A stretch of 64,000 nt of DNA from Metridium senile (taxonomy: Eukaryota > Cnidaria > Anthozoa > Actiniaria > Metridiidae): the NCBI GenBank assembly GCA_949775045.1, contig OX459105.1, positions 10,741,398 to 10,805,397 on the forward strand. Direction: 5' to 3'. Under the pieces are notes generated by a model. The model saw only the letters and a list, made by a program, of their open reading frames with translations, searched no databases and was not told where the DNA came from. A program made the position numbers and the translations under genes. Each line of letters begins with the position of its first letter. Positions within the stretch are counted from its first letter, which is position 1. Positions 32,691-44,489 of the stretch are shown here, piece by piece.

Positions 32691-33045
32691 CTCAAAATAG
32701 GAAAGGAATTTGGCCTGCCACTTCCAGATAAACATAGTTTGCAGTGAAAGATGATTTCCAGTAAATTTTGAATGCAATTTTATTATCTATTTTTTTTTTT
32801 TTTTTTATAATTATTTTTGCCTGCCAAACCTTAACTTTTGGCTGGCATTTGACCATTGGCAGGCAGCTATTTCGTGGCCTGCTATATTGATAGCTCAATG
32901 ATCTCAAACCACACCTAGCAAACTAGTGCATTATTTTCTGCATATGATCACAATGTACATATACAGACATATAGTGTATACATATATTATGTGTATTATT
33001 GTAAAAATAAATCTTGCTTAAAAATTCATAGATGGTCTATTGTTG

Positions 33046-36000
33046 TTATTCTTTCACTCCCAGTAATCGCATTAGTCTTGGATGCTGGGACTTCATCAAC
33101 GGTGTAAATGCTGAAAAAAAGTAGATAAAAAGTATGAAACATACCAATAATGTAAGGGGGCTTTCATTTATTAGTATATGGGGGGGGGGTCTTTTCCAAA
33201 TATTATTATCATCTTCATCAATGTTTCACGCTCGGCGTGTGATTGGCCTTGGGGCGTGATTGCTTGGAGCAAGGGAACCTACGCTCCAACAACCGTGTGA
33301 AGTCCTTTTTATTCACATCGATCGTAACGCCTGTTGTCTATTTATACCAAGTAGGTCTTCCAACTTTTTCCACGTCTTCCTCTTGTCGAAAAGTACTTTT
33401 TGTATTACATCATTTTTCATTCTGCTCACATGAGCTATATATTTTAGGTACTGGATGTGACAAAAGTCCTGAATTGGTTGTGTATTGGTTATCTCATGAA
33501 GCCTGGTGTTTGAGATCTTAAATGCCCAATCGAGTTCTCCTTTCACTTGAAATTGCCGGGTCAATGCCCTTTTTTTGTTGGCTTTGTAGTGGCACATTCT
33601 TTCGTGCATATCCTCCTGCTATCATCTTCCTAAGGGATCCGTTCCATACAACATCAATCTTTATGCAACCCCCCTTCCTGGTTGGTAAAAAATATCAGAA
33701 CCCCCTATATTTGTCCAGTTTATTACTAAAGCTACATGTACATACAATTAGTAACAACCTCCTCCCCATATAGCTTCCGAAAATAATGTCCCCCCTCTCA
33801 ATATTGCTGACCTATCCTCCTCTGTAACAATGCTGGATAATAAAAACATGATTCTTATACATGTACTTACCATCAAGGGTAGGGCAGTTACAATCTTGCC
33901 TGATCTGAAGAGCCTGTTGAGCAAAAATCAAATTGGCATGATCAAGATAAATATTTTTGATGGTGATTTAGACTTATTTTACTTTATTTTAATGGTACTG
34001 CATGACTCGCCTCTGGTAGAAGGGAATCCAGCTTGCTTGCTCTACTAGTATGAGAGGGGTGGGTAGAGAGCCATTCTGCATCAGGTTCTCTTTCAATCTC
34101 CTCTTGCATTGCAAGTCTTTTCCATACTTTAGGGCTCTCTCGGACATCAAAACAAGCCTGAAAATAATTAATGTTGATTTGTAACATGTTTTTTTTTAAG
34201 AAATATTTGTTTCATCAACAAAAACAACTTATTATAGGCATATAACACAAATAGATAACAGGCAGAGTATATGGCTTGTAGCATTGATTATGACAAAAAA
34301 AATTGGAATGGGTATAATCTAGCCCCTATAAGTACCAGTACAGTAAGTGACTCTCTACAAACAACAACTCAATTTCCAGAGAAAACAAAAATGCAACTTC
34401 AGTATAATTTACCTTTGCAGCAAAAAGCATGCCAACTTCATCTGCCTCTTCTTCTAGTTTTCTTGAATAAGGCAAATGCAAGAGAATCTAACAAATAACA
34501 ATAAATTTGTGAGAGAAAAATGAGAGTAAATGAGAAGAGAAGCCAAAAAATTGGAGAGAAAAAAAGGGCAAAGTGGAAGAGAGAAATGAGAGAAAATTCT
34601 AACTGATACAATGAACGTAAAGATAAAGATTTTCTTAAAACTCTCTGTGAGATTGCTTTATTGAGCTAGGTTTTCTTATTCACTCCTGTGACTAATACTC
34701 AATATACAATAGTCTCCTTCACATACAGTTCCCTGTGCCATCTTGATAGGTAGCCGGGCCTTTGCATCAAAGCGAGACGAAGGTTGAGCTCGCAATGATA
34801 GAAACCTGTTAACACCTCAGGGACAATTATAACCACATGTCTCAATCATTGCAAACTCAACGCCCCAAACTCAACATTCATCTTGCTTCGATGCATATAA
34901 TAGCCAGGCTACTTTTAAAATGGCGCAGCTAGGGAGGCAGATCACGGGTTGTGTTCAACCTAAAAGAGTTGTGTGTGAATTAAAGTAAACAAACAAAAAT
35001 AATAGGGAGGAAGGATTATTTCTTTGTTATATATTGTTTGTATCAGTTCCAGAGGAGTTTGAAGAAAGTAAAAGTAAAGTCAAGAACTGTCAGTATTTTA
35101 CGTCGGAAGTCCCTTTAGCTGAAGCTAATCTTGCAGAGAGCCGACGGTGCGCTCATTTTACTTCCCTCTCTCCATCAGTGCTCCGTTTTGTGGGTATTTA
35201 AAGCTACACAGAAAGAAGAGAAGTCAGAGCAAGGATGCAACGTCACTGGGAATTGAACTCGGGACCTCTAGCACCAAAAGCCACACTAGCTAACTGTGCC
35301 ATCCTTGAACTACATCTCCTCTTCAGGTTACTTAAATTATCTAAGCCCTATAGAGTACAAACACTAAAAGTGTGCAAATACTTTGCACTATTTACCACTA
35401 AATAGTGTTGATTAAACAATAGAGAACAAAAGAATTTGCATAATTTAGCAGTATTTAGTGGTATTTATGTTGCACACGTTTAGTGTTTGTACTCTAGTAT
35501 TTCTTACAGTTAGTATTTGATCTTGTATCCATTGTGCAGCTATGGCCAGGTAATCAGTAGGTAGAATGGCCCATAGTATTGCCAGTGATACAACAATAAA
35601 CAGATTAATAACACCATGTAGACTTGCTTGCTCTGCCTGCAACATGACAAGAACATATTCAAATGAATCAGAATACCCCTGTCTCATGTTATCTAAGCTA
35701 CAATCATGTGCAAAATACTTTGGGACATTATCTGGTTTTTACATGAAAAATATTTCAACATCATTTTTCAGTTTCCCCCTCTCCCCTGTATCAATGTTGA
35801 ATTGTGGTAATATGAAACGGTTGTCATTTGAAAGACCAATCAACATTGCTTAGGGGGGAAGGGGGTTTGCAAATCAAATTGATAGATTTTGTATATTTTT
35901 TTAAACGAAAACGAAAACGCTCATAAAAAAGTGATGTCCCAACAATTTTGCACATGATTGTAGCTAGCACCACTGTACAATTTGACAAAATGTGCATTTG

Positions 36001-38783
36001 TACAGGCAGGGATAATCTCAATTCGGAGTAATTTCAATGTCAGTGTTTTCTATTGTTTAGCAGTATAGTATTTTCCTGTGCCTGGATAAAAATGTGAAAA
36101 ATGTGGAATTATAAAGTGTTTCAATTAGCTTCAATTGTTTGATATTAATGTCTACATTTCTTAAATTACTGCAGGCTGTAGTCAAATTGTAAAGAATATA
36201 TTACAGGCTATCAAGGCTGAGGTTGTGGACAAGAATCATGAAAAGGTCTATTATCATATGAATCATCATCATCATCACTGCTTTATACTACCTACCCCAT
36301 GTTTCAATATAGCATGAGCCATCTCATGTCCAAGAATTGTTGCCAAAGCACTGTCGTTTGGTAGAGTATCAAGCATCCCTTTGAAAATAAATATCTGACC
36401 ATTCTACAAGTATCAGAATTAAATATTGTTAACACCGAACAAACATCAGAACTAGGTATACACATACTATTTCACAAATGGTTGATGGAGTGAATATTAT
36501 CAAATGAAATTATGGTATTTTAAATGCATATATATATATATAACCAGCCTGAGAAAACAGACATTATTTCACTCCTCTGCCCCTGCGAAACTAATAGTTT
36601 CGGGGAAGAGGACCGAAAAAGAATGTCTGTTTTCTTTTTTTCTGAATTGTTGTTGGATGACTTTTGTGTTCTTTGATAATATCAGAGACACATTTTGGCA
36701 AAATGTACAGTGTTCAAAATACTCCAGTTTCGAGATCTCTTTTACTCAGTGTTAGCCTCAAAACCATGTAATATATTCTTTTGTTCAGTAACAGTCCGTG
36801 CAAATGAAAGAGATTTGTGAGCATAGAAGACAATAAAAATATATCGAAATCTCATGAGTTTTATCTAAATTTCTGCATATTTTACACACAATTGAGGCTA
36901 ACACTGAGTAAAAGAGATCTCGAAACTGGAGTATTCACTACTCTCTACTTTTGCAATAACCATAATGCCTTCTGTTTTGGGGGGTAATTAGCTATTGTAA
37001 TTCAAATCAAACAAATTTGCCCCCCCCCCCCCCCCAAAAAAAACAGGGGGCATTATGGTTATGTGAAAGTAAAGAATACATTCTTTTATACTGACTCTAC
37101 ACTTGGGCTACTTGGATTCATACTTACAGGCAGTACAAAGGCATTCATATCAGGAGTATTCACGACATTAACTTGCCACTTAATCCCTTCCATCTCTTCA
37201 CATTGATTACTTGATACAAGTCGCTTAGTAACTTGAAACACCCTTATATGGTCAGGATGATTGACAGGTAAGATATGCTCACCACAGACCTCCAAGGCCT
37301 GCTTGTATTCTGATTCTATAATTTGTTCCATTTGAGCATTTCCAATTGGCATGAATCTAACTCTACAAGTAAATGGTGTCTCCTCTAAGTGGAAGAGATA
37401 ATATCCAATGGACAGACCACCAAATGTTCCAACTATAATAACTATTTTTTCAGTTCGTCTGTGAGTAAAGAGCATCTCTTTGTATTTGGGGTTAAGTTTT
37501 CGGAAAGACCTGTTGGAAAATTAATGATAAGTCATCATTTCATAGAACAAAATATAATTTATGTTCTAACTAAAACTTGGGATCCTTCACCATAAACTTA
37601 AAACCTCTTTTTTGTTAATTGAGCTTTGTTCTTTTTTTAATTTGAGGTCTTTTGTTGTTCTATTTAATTACGATGACTGTGTAATTGATATGCGTCCAGA
37701 ACAAGGAGAAGGAGGCAAAATTAAAGCTTATCCATGACCTTCTCCCAAAAACAGTTACAAGTATTAGTATTCAGTTTATATTAAATGGAAGTATATATGA
37801 CAGTCCATAAAAACTAATCATAATTTAATTAAAGGAACAAAACACGGTATTTGGAATGTTACGGAGGGGAAGACAAAACTTTTTCTTTACCTGTAGTTAC
37901 ATTAATCATAGAATATTTTACCATAATTGCATGTTAACATCACAGATACCTAGCTACCAGACAGAGTATACTGACAGGTACATAAGAGTAAACAAATTTA
38001 AAAAATTCATGAATAATTAATGAGACATTTTCAAAAGAAATCATGACCATGACGAGTGTTGTAAATCTGATACAACACTAGTGTTGTATATCCTGATTTG
38101 CATAAGTTTTAACTGGTAATTTTACGGCAAAATTTATTATAATCTTGAAAATTTTGGTAAAATATGAAAGAGCTAACCTAGACATTTTTTAAGTTGTTTA
38201 CAACATTCGCGTCCGTGTTGTATCAGCTATACAATCGCGCGCCTTCGGCTTGCGATTGTATATAGCTGCTGATACAACATGGGCGCTTATGTTGTAAACA
38301 TTACATACAGTTACATCTGTATCTTGGTCACAAGATAAATATATCATGAGTTCATAATCTATTTAAACATTTATAAACATCAGTGTAAAACCTTCCCCTT
38401 ACTAACCTCCCAGCCAACATTGCTGCTAATTTAGAAATCTTTGAAAGTGGTCCAAGAAGTTTAACCAACAACGCCGCAATAGGCCAGGCTTCTCTTCTGG
38501 AGCTAATATGGAATCCTCTAAATTTCGGATACAATAAATTAGAGCGAAAATACATGCATCTGCTAAAATTTGCCCCTTGAAGTTTTAACAGTTGACCTTT
38601 GAGTGAACTTTGTCTAGCTTTAACGACGGATTGAGTTATAGTCCTTAAATTCTTCGGAAATCGACATCCAGAAGGTGTCTTGGAAGGAAGATGAAACATT
38701 CGAAATGTAGTACATAATGAATTTCGCGATAAAACTATTGAGAATCTTGCGTTACTTCTAAAGAAATTACCAAAAGTAGACAT
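33046..38783 (-). CDS. OMA1: OMA1 mitochondrial metalloendopeptidase, 8 exons
   Basis: M48 zinc protease of the mitochondrial inner membrane that cleaves OPA1 and DELE1 under stress in animals. Exons: 38783-38407, 37509-37128, 36403-36296, 35636-35508, 34487-34413, 34157-34011, 33913-33871 and 33110-33046; total 1326 nt, 441 aa. Residues 1-60 are rich in Arg and Ser with almost no acid, as in a mitochondrial presequence. A membrane segment follows KIVIIVGTFGGLSIGYYLF (147-165). The zinc site is HEMAH at 279-283, with ExxxD in LEEEAD at 344-348. EWLSTHPSH is conserved. The hydrophobic exon 4 (NLFIVVSLAILWAI) is also typical. The exon 6 donor is GC instead of GT. Head-to-head with CAAP1. Confidence 0.95.
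33240..33660 (-). mobile_element. LINE reverse-transcriptase 3' fragment
   Basis: Minus-strand translation gives FKISNTRLHEITNTQPIQDF, QYLKYIAHVSRMKNDVIQKV and LFDKRKTWKKLEDLLGI, typical of the region downstream of the RT domain in non-LTR retrotransposons. The 5' part is missing. It lies in OMA1 intron 7, same strand as the gene. Confidence 0.8.
34710..34930. mobile_element. MITE family A, copy 3
   Basis: TAGTCTCCTTCACATACAGT, GCCATCTTGATAGGTAGCCG and the inverted right arm (GGCTACTTTTAAAATGGCGC) match the copies at 1272 and 8693, with more divergence. In OMA1 intron 4. Confidence 0.75.
35085..35320 (-). mobile_element. tRNA-derived SINE, second family
   Basis: On the minus strand the head reads GGATGGCACAGTTAGCTAGT (A-box-like) and CGAGTTCAATTCCCAG (B box), followed by a tRNA-unrelated tail. 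In OMA1 intron 4. The internal loops do not fold as a standard tRNA, so I do not call a tRNA gene. Confidence 0.65.
35345..35515. mobile_element. AT-rich foldback MITE, family I copy 1
   Basis: AGAGTACAAACACTAAAAGT is mirrored by TTTAGTGTTTGTACTCTAGT. The inner arms carry CACTAAATAGTG. A related element lies at 44025-44175. Its right edge overlaps the last bases of OMA1 exon 4 and its donor. Confidence 0.7.
35697..35964. mobile_element. MITE with GCTACAATCATGTGCAAAA ends
   Basis: AGCTACAATCATGTGCAAAA at the left is mirrored by TTTTGCACATGATTGTAGCT at the right, with GGGACAT also paired. In OMA1 intron 3. Confidence 0.85.
36717..36937. mobile_element. MITE with about 40-bp inverted ends
   Basis: ATACTCCAGTTTCGAGATCT at the left is mirrored by AGATCTCGAAACTGGAGTAT at the right, continuing through CTTTTACTCAGTGTTAGCCT. 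In OMA1 intron 2. Confidence 0.88.
36955..37066. mobile_element. Short MITE with AATAACCATAATGCC ends and C run
   Basis: AACCATAATGCCTTCTGTTT is mirrored by AACAGGGGGCATTATGGTTA. A homopolymer of about 16 C lies at 37020-37035. In OMA1 intron 2, ending near exon 2. Confidence 0.8.
38190..38303. repeat. Near-perfect hairpin
   Basis: GTTTACAACATTCGCGTCCG at the left pairs with CATGGGCGCTTATGTTGTAA at the right. Inner arms GTTGTATCAGCTATACAATC pair around GCGCGCCTTCGG. In OMA1 intron 1. Confidence 0.82.
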
Positions 38784-39150
38784 TATGATTTTAACTTGAT
38801 ATATTTCAAAGAAGAAATGCTACTTCAGAAGCAAATTTATGGAACTTTTTCGAACATTTTAGCAGGGTAATTGCAACTTTCTTCCATTTCCGTTCAATTC
38901 AATCAGGCGTTACTTCATCTCTCTCACCAGGACTACGCGGTTAACCAAATCCAATATGGCGGCCTCCTTGGACTCAAAACAATCTTTGTATTATGTGTTG
39001 TTTTGCCCTTAAAATGATGTGATAATACAGTTTTTTTACGCCAAAACGATAATATAAGGAGTATTGGAATTATCTTGGTGTCATTTTAGATGGAATATCT
39101 TTACCAGATGTGAGAAATTCTAGTGATTTCTTACAGGACTCGCGATTGCA
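38784..39150. promoter_or_regulatory. Divergent promoter of OMA1 and CAAP1
   Basis: 367 bp separate the OMA1 ATG (minus) from the CAAP1 ATG (plus). It contains CCAATATGGCGGCC at 38951-38964 (plus), a good YY1-type match. A CTCTCACCAGGACTACGCGG segment precedes it. No repeat is inserted here, unlike every neighbouring intron. Confidence 0.75.
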
Positions 39151-39718
39151 ATGGCCGATCACCGCGATATGTCACCAGATTCTTCGACTCACATATCTGA
39201 AAAAAGCAAGAAATCTAAAAAAAGAAAGCATCGGCAAAAGTAAGTAATACGTAATATCTACTGTCTATACAGAGTTTGATTCGTTACTGCAGTTTTCGTC
39301 TTTCTGCGAACTCAGACATTCAAACGTCTAGTTGTGAACACATTTTTGGCTGCTGCTAATTACTCGGCACCTTTTATGTCTTTGATTGACGGCAGACAAA
39401 AGCGTATTTCACAACTAACCGTTGAAATGTCTGAGTTCGCAGAAAGTGGAAAACCGCAATAGTAGTAAACGTGCTAACAAATGAATCAAAGTCTATAAAG
39501 ATATTCAAAAAATATACATGTATGCAATTAGTAAATTAGTTGAAATTCCAATTGTAAATATTCATTGATAAATAATAAGATTAATTATTAGATATACCTA
39601 GTTTAGTTAATTCAATTGTATTTAGGTAGATCAAAATCAGCATCTATGTAAATATTTAAATGGGCCAGATTGGAAAAAAGCTCTGCATTATTTGTAACCA
39701 TATAAAGATTTATTATAT

Positions 39719-39766
<48 letters not shown>

Positions 39767-42700
39767 GACAACAACGACTACTACTACCACTACCGCTACT
39801 CTACCGCTACTATTATTATTATTTATTATTATTAAAAACAGAATAATAAATGTATGTTATTATTATTTCATTGTGAAGGTCCAAAACAAGCCACAAAAAG
39901 CATAAATCATCTACAAGCGAGGGTAACCATACTCACAAAAAGTCCAAGAAACACAAGAAAAGGACATCCAAGTCTCCATCAGATGAATCTGAGGAAGAAA
40001 TCCTTGACATAAAGCCATTGTCTGGCTATGTTGATGACAGAAAACAACTCCACAATGAGATTTTCACGTTGGTCAGTAAGAAAGAGGTCAAAGACATGCT
40101 CCCTGAGTCTCTCAAGGTAAAAAATATTGTTTTAGTTTAGGCCTAGTGGTAGATCAGGTTGTAATTAGATGATAAGTATACATAGTTACAGTGGTACCTC
40201 TATTAAGCTGTCACCAATTAAACGGTCACCCTCTATTAGGCGGCCTCAATAAAAAGTCCCAAATCTATTCCTATACCTATTCTATACCTCTATTCAGTTT
40301 CAAACCTCTATTAAGCGGCCACTTTGGAAAGCTAGTCCCAAGGGTAAGGCTTAATGGAGGTACCACTGTAGTCATTGTCATTATCATCATTATTAATGTC
40401 ATTGACATGATAACTATCATCATCAATCATTAGTATCAAGTGAACTCCAATAGATGTTAATAAGTATAAGTCATGATGGTATCATCATTATCGTGTCAGC
40501 AACTTGACCATCATCATCAATCATCAATGATGACAGCCATCATTAACCATCAATGATGAATGATGACGGTCATCATAAACATTTACAATAGATGTTGGTA
40601 AGTATAGATGATGGTTATTATCATTATCATCATTAATAATGTCATTGACATGATAACCATCATCATCAATCATCAATGATGACAGTCATCATTAACCATC
40701 AATAATGAATGATGATGGTCGTCATTCATCTTCATTAGATGTTGGTAAATATAGATGATGATTATCATCATCATCATTGTCATCAATATGATCCTCATCA
40801 CTATTAATCATTATCATCATCATCATCATCAAAACATGTGAGTCTGAGTCTCCCCAATTAGTCACTGGCTAAATACATTGAAACTTTTTATTTATTTGTA
40901 TTATCCCCTGCATCATCAATTGACATAATTATCAATTTAATAATTATAGAAACTGAAGTTCAAGGAATTCAAGCACCACTGCCTTGAGCAGCTAGAGATA
41001 ATGTCTCAGAAGAGACTGCGTCATATAATAGCTGGTCAGGAAATGGTATCATCATCATCTGACGAGAGCACTGGGCCACAGGCGGCAGCAGCACAACAGA
41101 ACAAGGAAGCTGGTAAAAATACAGAAGAAAGTGTTGCCAATATAATAACAGAAAATAAACCAGAGGTTTGTTCTATTCTCTACTTTCACATTAGCCTGCA
41201 TAGCAAGCGTTTCTTTGGGGGGGAACAGGAAAAAGTTGTTTTGGGATAGCTGTGTTATCGATGAGGTTTGCGCGGGGAAAAAAACGATGAGTGCAAAAAA
41301 AAAAACGAAGAGAGGGGGCAAAATAGAGGAGGAAACGCTTGCAAACAAACTGCGGGGTTTTGAAAAATAGTTGACCAGTTGACCTTTCACAGCTATTTCC
41401 TCCGCACTCTTCTATATCAAGAGTTTTAAAAAGCAAACAGATATTGGATACTCTCATATATAGCTGCTAGAGATCTTGAATCCAAACGCAAATTGTAGAT
41501 AATAGTCTGATTTTGAATAGTTGATAGTATTGACAAGGAAAAGTTAGGAATTATAAACAGATAGTTCATTGTGTTTGTGACTTTTGTTCCTCTGCCAAAC
41601 CAATTGCAAACAGAATCTGAACTGATTCAATTCAAATGTTCAAGTCCTCAGTATTGATTCAATTTACTGCAGTTTTCGACTTTCTGCGAACTCCCACAGC
41701 TTATTGTGAAACATGTTTTTGGCTGTCGTCAATCAAAACTAATTAGTCGGTACCTTTTAAATCCTTGATTGACGGCAGCTAAAAATGTATTTCACAACGA
41801 GCCATTGAATTTCTGAGTTCGCAGAAAGTTGAAAACCACAGTAATTCAAAAGTGCCGAGCTTCCACTATACTGCTAAAAGCTGTAGGTCAACCAACAGAA
41901 TCTCATTCATTTATTGTGTGTTATTCTCAATGCTTTCTGTAGGCTGCAGTGCAGGTGTTCTTTTGGCCTTTTTAAGCTCCATATTTTGCACGGTCATAAA
42001 ATTAACACAGGAAGCCCAAGATCCTAATTTCTCCAAAAATCCAAAAGAACACATGCTTTGCATGCTATGCTTTCTGTGAAGTCCTCTGTCATACCTCACT
42101 GTCAATCTGCTGTCAAAGGTACAGAGCCTCAACAATCAACATGCTGCATTCGTGGACGAACACAGGTTTTCAAAAACCAGGGGTTTGTTTGCAAGTGTTT
42201 CCTTCATGTGCAATTTGTTCAATTTTGATTTAAGGTTGGAGAACCACCAAAGCCTATTGAGGAACCTCAGCCAACAAAGATCAACATTCTAGAGGAAATG
42301 AGTGTAGAACCCAATCAGGATGAAATAGATGAATTGGTTGAACCCGATGTATCCCAGAATCCACTGGAGGAACCTGAAAAAGGTAACCTCAGTTTAACCT
42401 TGACTCATTCAATAGTCTATCTTGAGAAAGCATAGGGAGAAATGAAATTGTCAAATAAGGAGCACTTTTTTGTTTTTGTTTCACACCTCTTCTGTGTTTC
42501 ATAGGCTTATAAAAACCTTGATACTTTTGGGAGAATTCTCAAGCTAGTCTAAACACTCGACTTTGTCTCGTGTTAGGACTGACCTGCTCTCAAATTCTCC
42601 CAATGCCTTTTAGAAGCAAGTGAAACTCAGAAGACATATATATTTATTTCCTAAGTCAACCCTTCACAGCAGAAGGCCATCAAGATAAATTATTATTATT

Positions 42701-43115
42701 CCAGTAAATTTTCGCACATTCTTTCATAATAACACGCCAATCAAATATCAGACAATATGTAAAAGGCATTTTTAACTGCCGTCAATCAAAATATGAACAG
42801 TACCAACTGATTATTTTTGATTGATAGCAGCGTAAACTGCCTTTTTCATGCTGGAATATAAACATCAGTGGTCGCATGATTATGAAAGGCTCAGTGTAAT
42901 CAAGTACCTTTTTGTTTTTAGATGATGAACAACCAAGTACTAGTACATCAACTGTAACAATCCCTGATCCTTCTGCAATGGTACCAGAAGCTGAACTAAA
43001 AGAACTAGAATTCAGAGCAAGGGCACTAAAATCTCTTGTAATGGCTAGAGAACGCCGGCAACTTGAGAGGAAAAAAGCACAGACACATGTAACTTCTGAA
43101 CAAAACTCGACATAA
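39151..43115 (+). CDS. CAAP1: CAAP1 homologue, 5 exons
   Basis: Homologue of caspase activity and apoptosis inhibitor 1, a small nuclear protein reported to restrain caspase activation; its biochemistry is poorly known. Exons: 39151-39239, 39879-40116, 40950-41165, 42235-42382 and 42922-43115; total 885 nt, 294 aa, with closing phases. The Lys/Ser-rich N-terminus (EKSKKSKKRKHRQ) resembles a nuclear signal. The conserved domain runs IKPLSGYVDDRKQLHNEIF, KKEVKDMLPESLKKLKFKEF, HHCLEQLEIMSQKRLRHIIA. An acidic linker follows, and the conserved C-terminal helix reads LKELEFRARALKSLVMARER. The exon 2 acceptor was chosen because it alone keeps the frame open. Confidence 0.92.
39281..39472. mobile_element. 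MITE family D, full copy 1
   Basis: ACTGCAGTTTTCGTCTTTCT at the left is mirrored by AGAAAGTGGAAAACCGCAAT at the right, with GCGAACTCAGACATT also paired. In CAAP1 intron 1, 40 bp after exon 1. Confidence 0.87.
39719..39840. repeat. (ACT)n and ATT microsatellite
   Basis: Fifteen or so perfect ACT units at 39720-39765 decay into ATT repeats. In CAAP1 intron 1. Confidence 0.96.
40187..40370. mobile_element. Family G MITE, full copy
   Basis: Termini TACAGTGGTACCTCTATTAA and TGGAGGTACCACTGTA are inverted. The inner words GCGGCC and CTATTAGG echo each other on both arms. In CAAP1 intron 2. Confidence 0.88.
40375..40840. repeat. ATC/ATG imperfect repeats, foldback-prone
   Basis: Segments such as ATCAATGATGACAGTCATCA are tandemly and invertedly repeated in roughly 130-bp higher-order blocks. 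In CAAP1 intron 2. Confidence 0.85.
41655..41855. mobile_element. MITE family D, full copy 2
   Basis: TTTACTGCAGTTTTCGACTT at the left is mirrored by AAGTTGAAAACCACAGTAAT, and TTGATTGACGGCAG lies at the centre. In CAAP1 intron 3. A related fragment lies at 42770-42850 in intron 4. Confidence 0.87.
42525..42605. mobile_element. Palindromic MITE core, family J
   Basis: TGGGAGAATTCTCAAGCTAG is mirrored by GCTCTCAAATTCTCCCA around AAACACTCGACTTTGTCTCG. A near-identical palindrome lies at 57615-57690. In CAAP1 intron 4. Confidence 0.8.
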
Positions 43116-43154
43116 AGTACACGACATAAATCTGTGTAGCAATTACTATTTGTA

Positions 43155-43320
43155 TAGGAAATAATATGATTTCGAATGCAATTGAGAAAAAATTTGAACG
43201 AGTGGGTTTTCGAAAAGTTCAAAATAGCACAGGACCGACATGGCGAGTGCTATTTGAGCTTTTTGAAGACCCACAAGTTCAAATTTATACCAAACTACAT
43301 TCGAAATCATGATTTCCATT
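43155..43320. mobile_element. Foldback MITE
   Basis: ATATGATTTCGAATGCAATT is mirrored by CATTCGAAATCATGAT, and TTTGAACGAGTGGGTTTTCG by ACCCACAAGTTCAAATTT. It starts about 40 bp after the CAAP1 stop and may be part of its 3' UTR. Confidence 0.8.
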
Positions 43321-44024
43321 TCATAATATACATGAAAAATTTCTCGATTTTGGAGGAAGTGACGTTGTACATGTGACAAGATAATTTATTCAACAAACCA
43401 GGTTTGCGAACGTTTAGAAATTCGGCTGAAATGGTATTTTATTTTTTTTATTATATTTTATTTTATTTTTTTTACTGATTTCCTTTTTTCTGCACTGTAT
43501 TTCCTTAAAACAGCACTGCTCTTAGCCAAATTTTTTCATGTATGTTATTAGGAGTGAAACAGGGGAGCTTTTCTCATTAAGCAGTGAAAGAAAGTGTATT
43601 TGTTAAAGTTTGTCAAAGAACAACAAAAGAACACAATGGAATAGAGACGCATTAAAGAGCAATACAATAAAGATTGTTTCACAGGTTAATGGGAACCTCT
43701 CTATTTTAGTAATAATAGAGTACCGATGTGTGACGTCACACTTTGGCTTTTCCTATTCAGATTATTTTCATCATAGAATGCTAGTCAAAAAATTGGTTGA
43801 CTGAAAATTAGGGATCATTTAAGTGTGAAATGGCTGAGATATGAATTTTTGAATGTAAAATCTTCTCCATACAAAGTCTCTTATTTTTGGCCTGGTTTCA
43901 ACCGGACTTGTGTGTGAAATCTACATTCAAAAAATCAAAAAAAATCGGCCTCCCTTCTTTACTTGTCTCAATGCAAAACAATATAAACTATTAGCAGTAT
44001 CAATTTAATTTTATTTCATGGATA

Positions 44025-44175
44025 TAGAGTACAAACATTTAAAGCGTGCAACATAAATAGTACTAAATAGTGATATTTTATGCTAATTCTATTGTTTTCT
44101 ATTGTTTAATTAGCACTATTTAGTACTAATTAGTACTACTTTTTTCACAGATATATTACTTGTACTCTAGTATTT
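44025..44175. mobile_element. AT-rich foldback MITE, family I copy 2
   Basis: ATAGAGTACAAACATTTAAA and TTGTACTCTAGTATTTTTGC are inverted relatives. Inner arms carry AGTACTAAATAGTG. Related to 35345-35515. Confidence 0.7.
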
Positions 44176-44489
44176 TTGCTATATTTTAATGAACAAGGTC
44201 ATAAAATCACATAAAATCATGTGGGATGAAATCATTTCACACATCGTCTGTCTCTTAAATGAATAATTTATAGCTTTTTCAAAAACCAGCAAACTACAAG
44301 TAGGATGTTTCTAAGGAAACAATTTATTATTTGTAAGAGTGAATTAGAGAACATTTTACAATGAAGTAAAAAGAGTGTTACAATGCTTTGCCTACGAACC
44401 TACTTAACAGCCCCTGAACGATACTCTGATGCCCATGGATGAATCGGCAAAATCAAAAGGGAATATTTTCATTATAACTGGTCGCCATG

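Larger units (their letters stand above)
31639..33045. other. Convergent intergenic region CMPK1-OMA1
   Basis: No gene is found between the two stop codons. It should contain both 3' UTRs. It also holds two short inverted-repeat elements (31816-32128 and 32495-32690), a T-rich run at 32790-32806 and an AATAAA at 33006-33011 that could serve CMPK1. Confidence 0.65.

Noticed and set aside
41055..41457. Reverse-strand Phe-rich frames over CAAP1 exon 3 and intron 3
   Set aside because: They overlap a verified exon on the other strand and have no splice or domain support.
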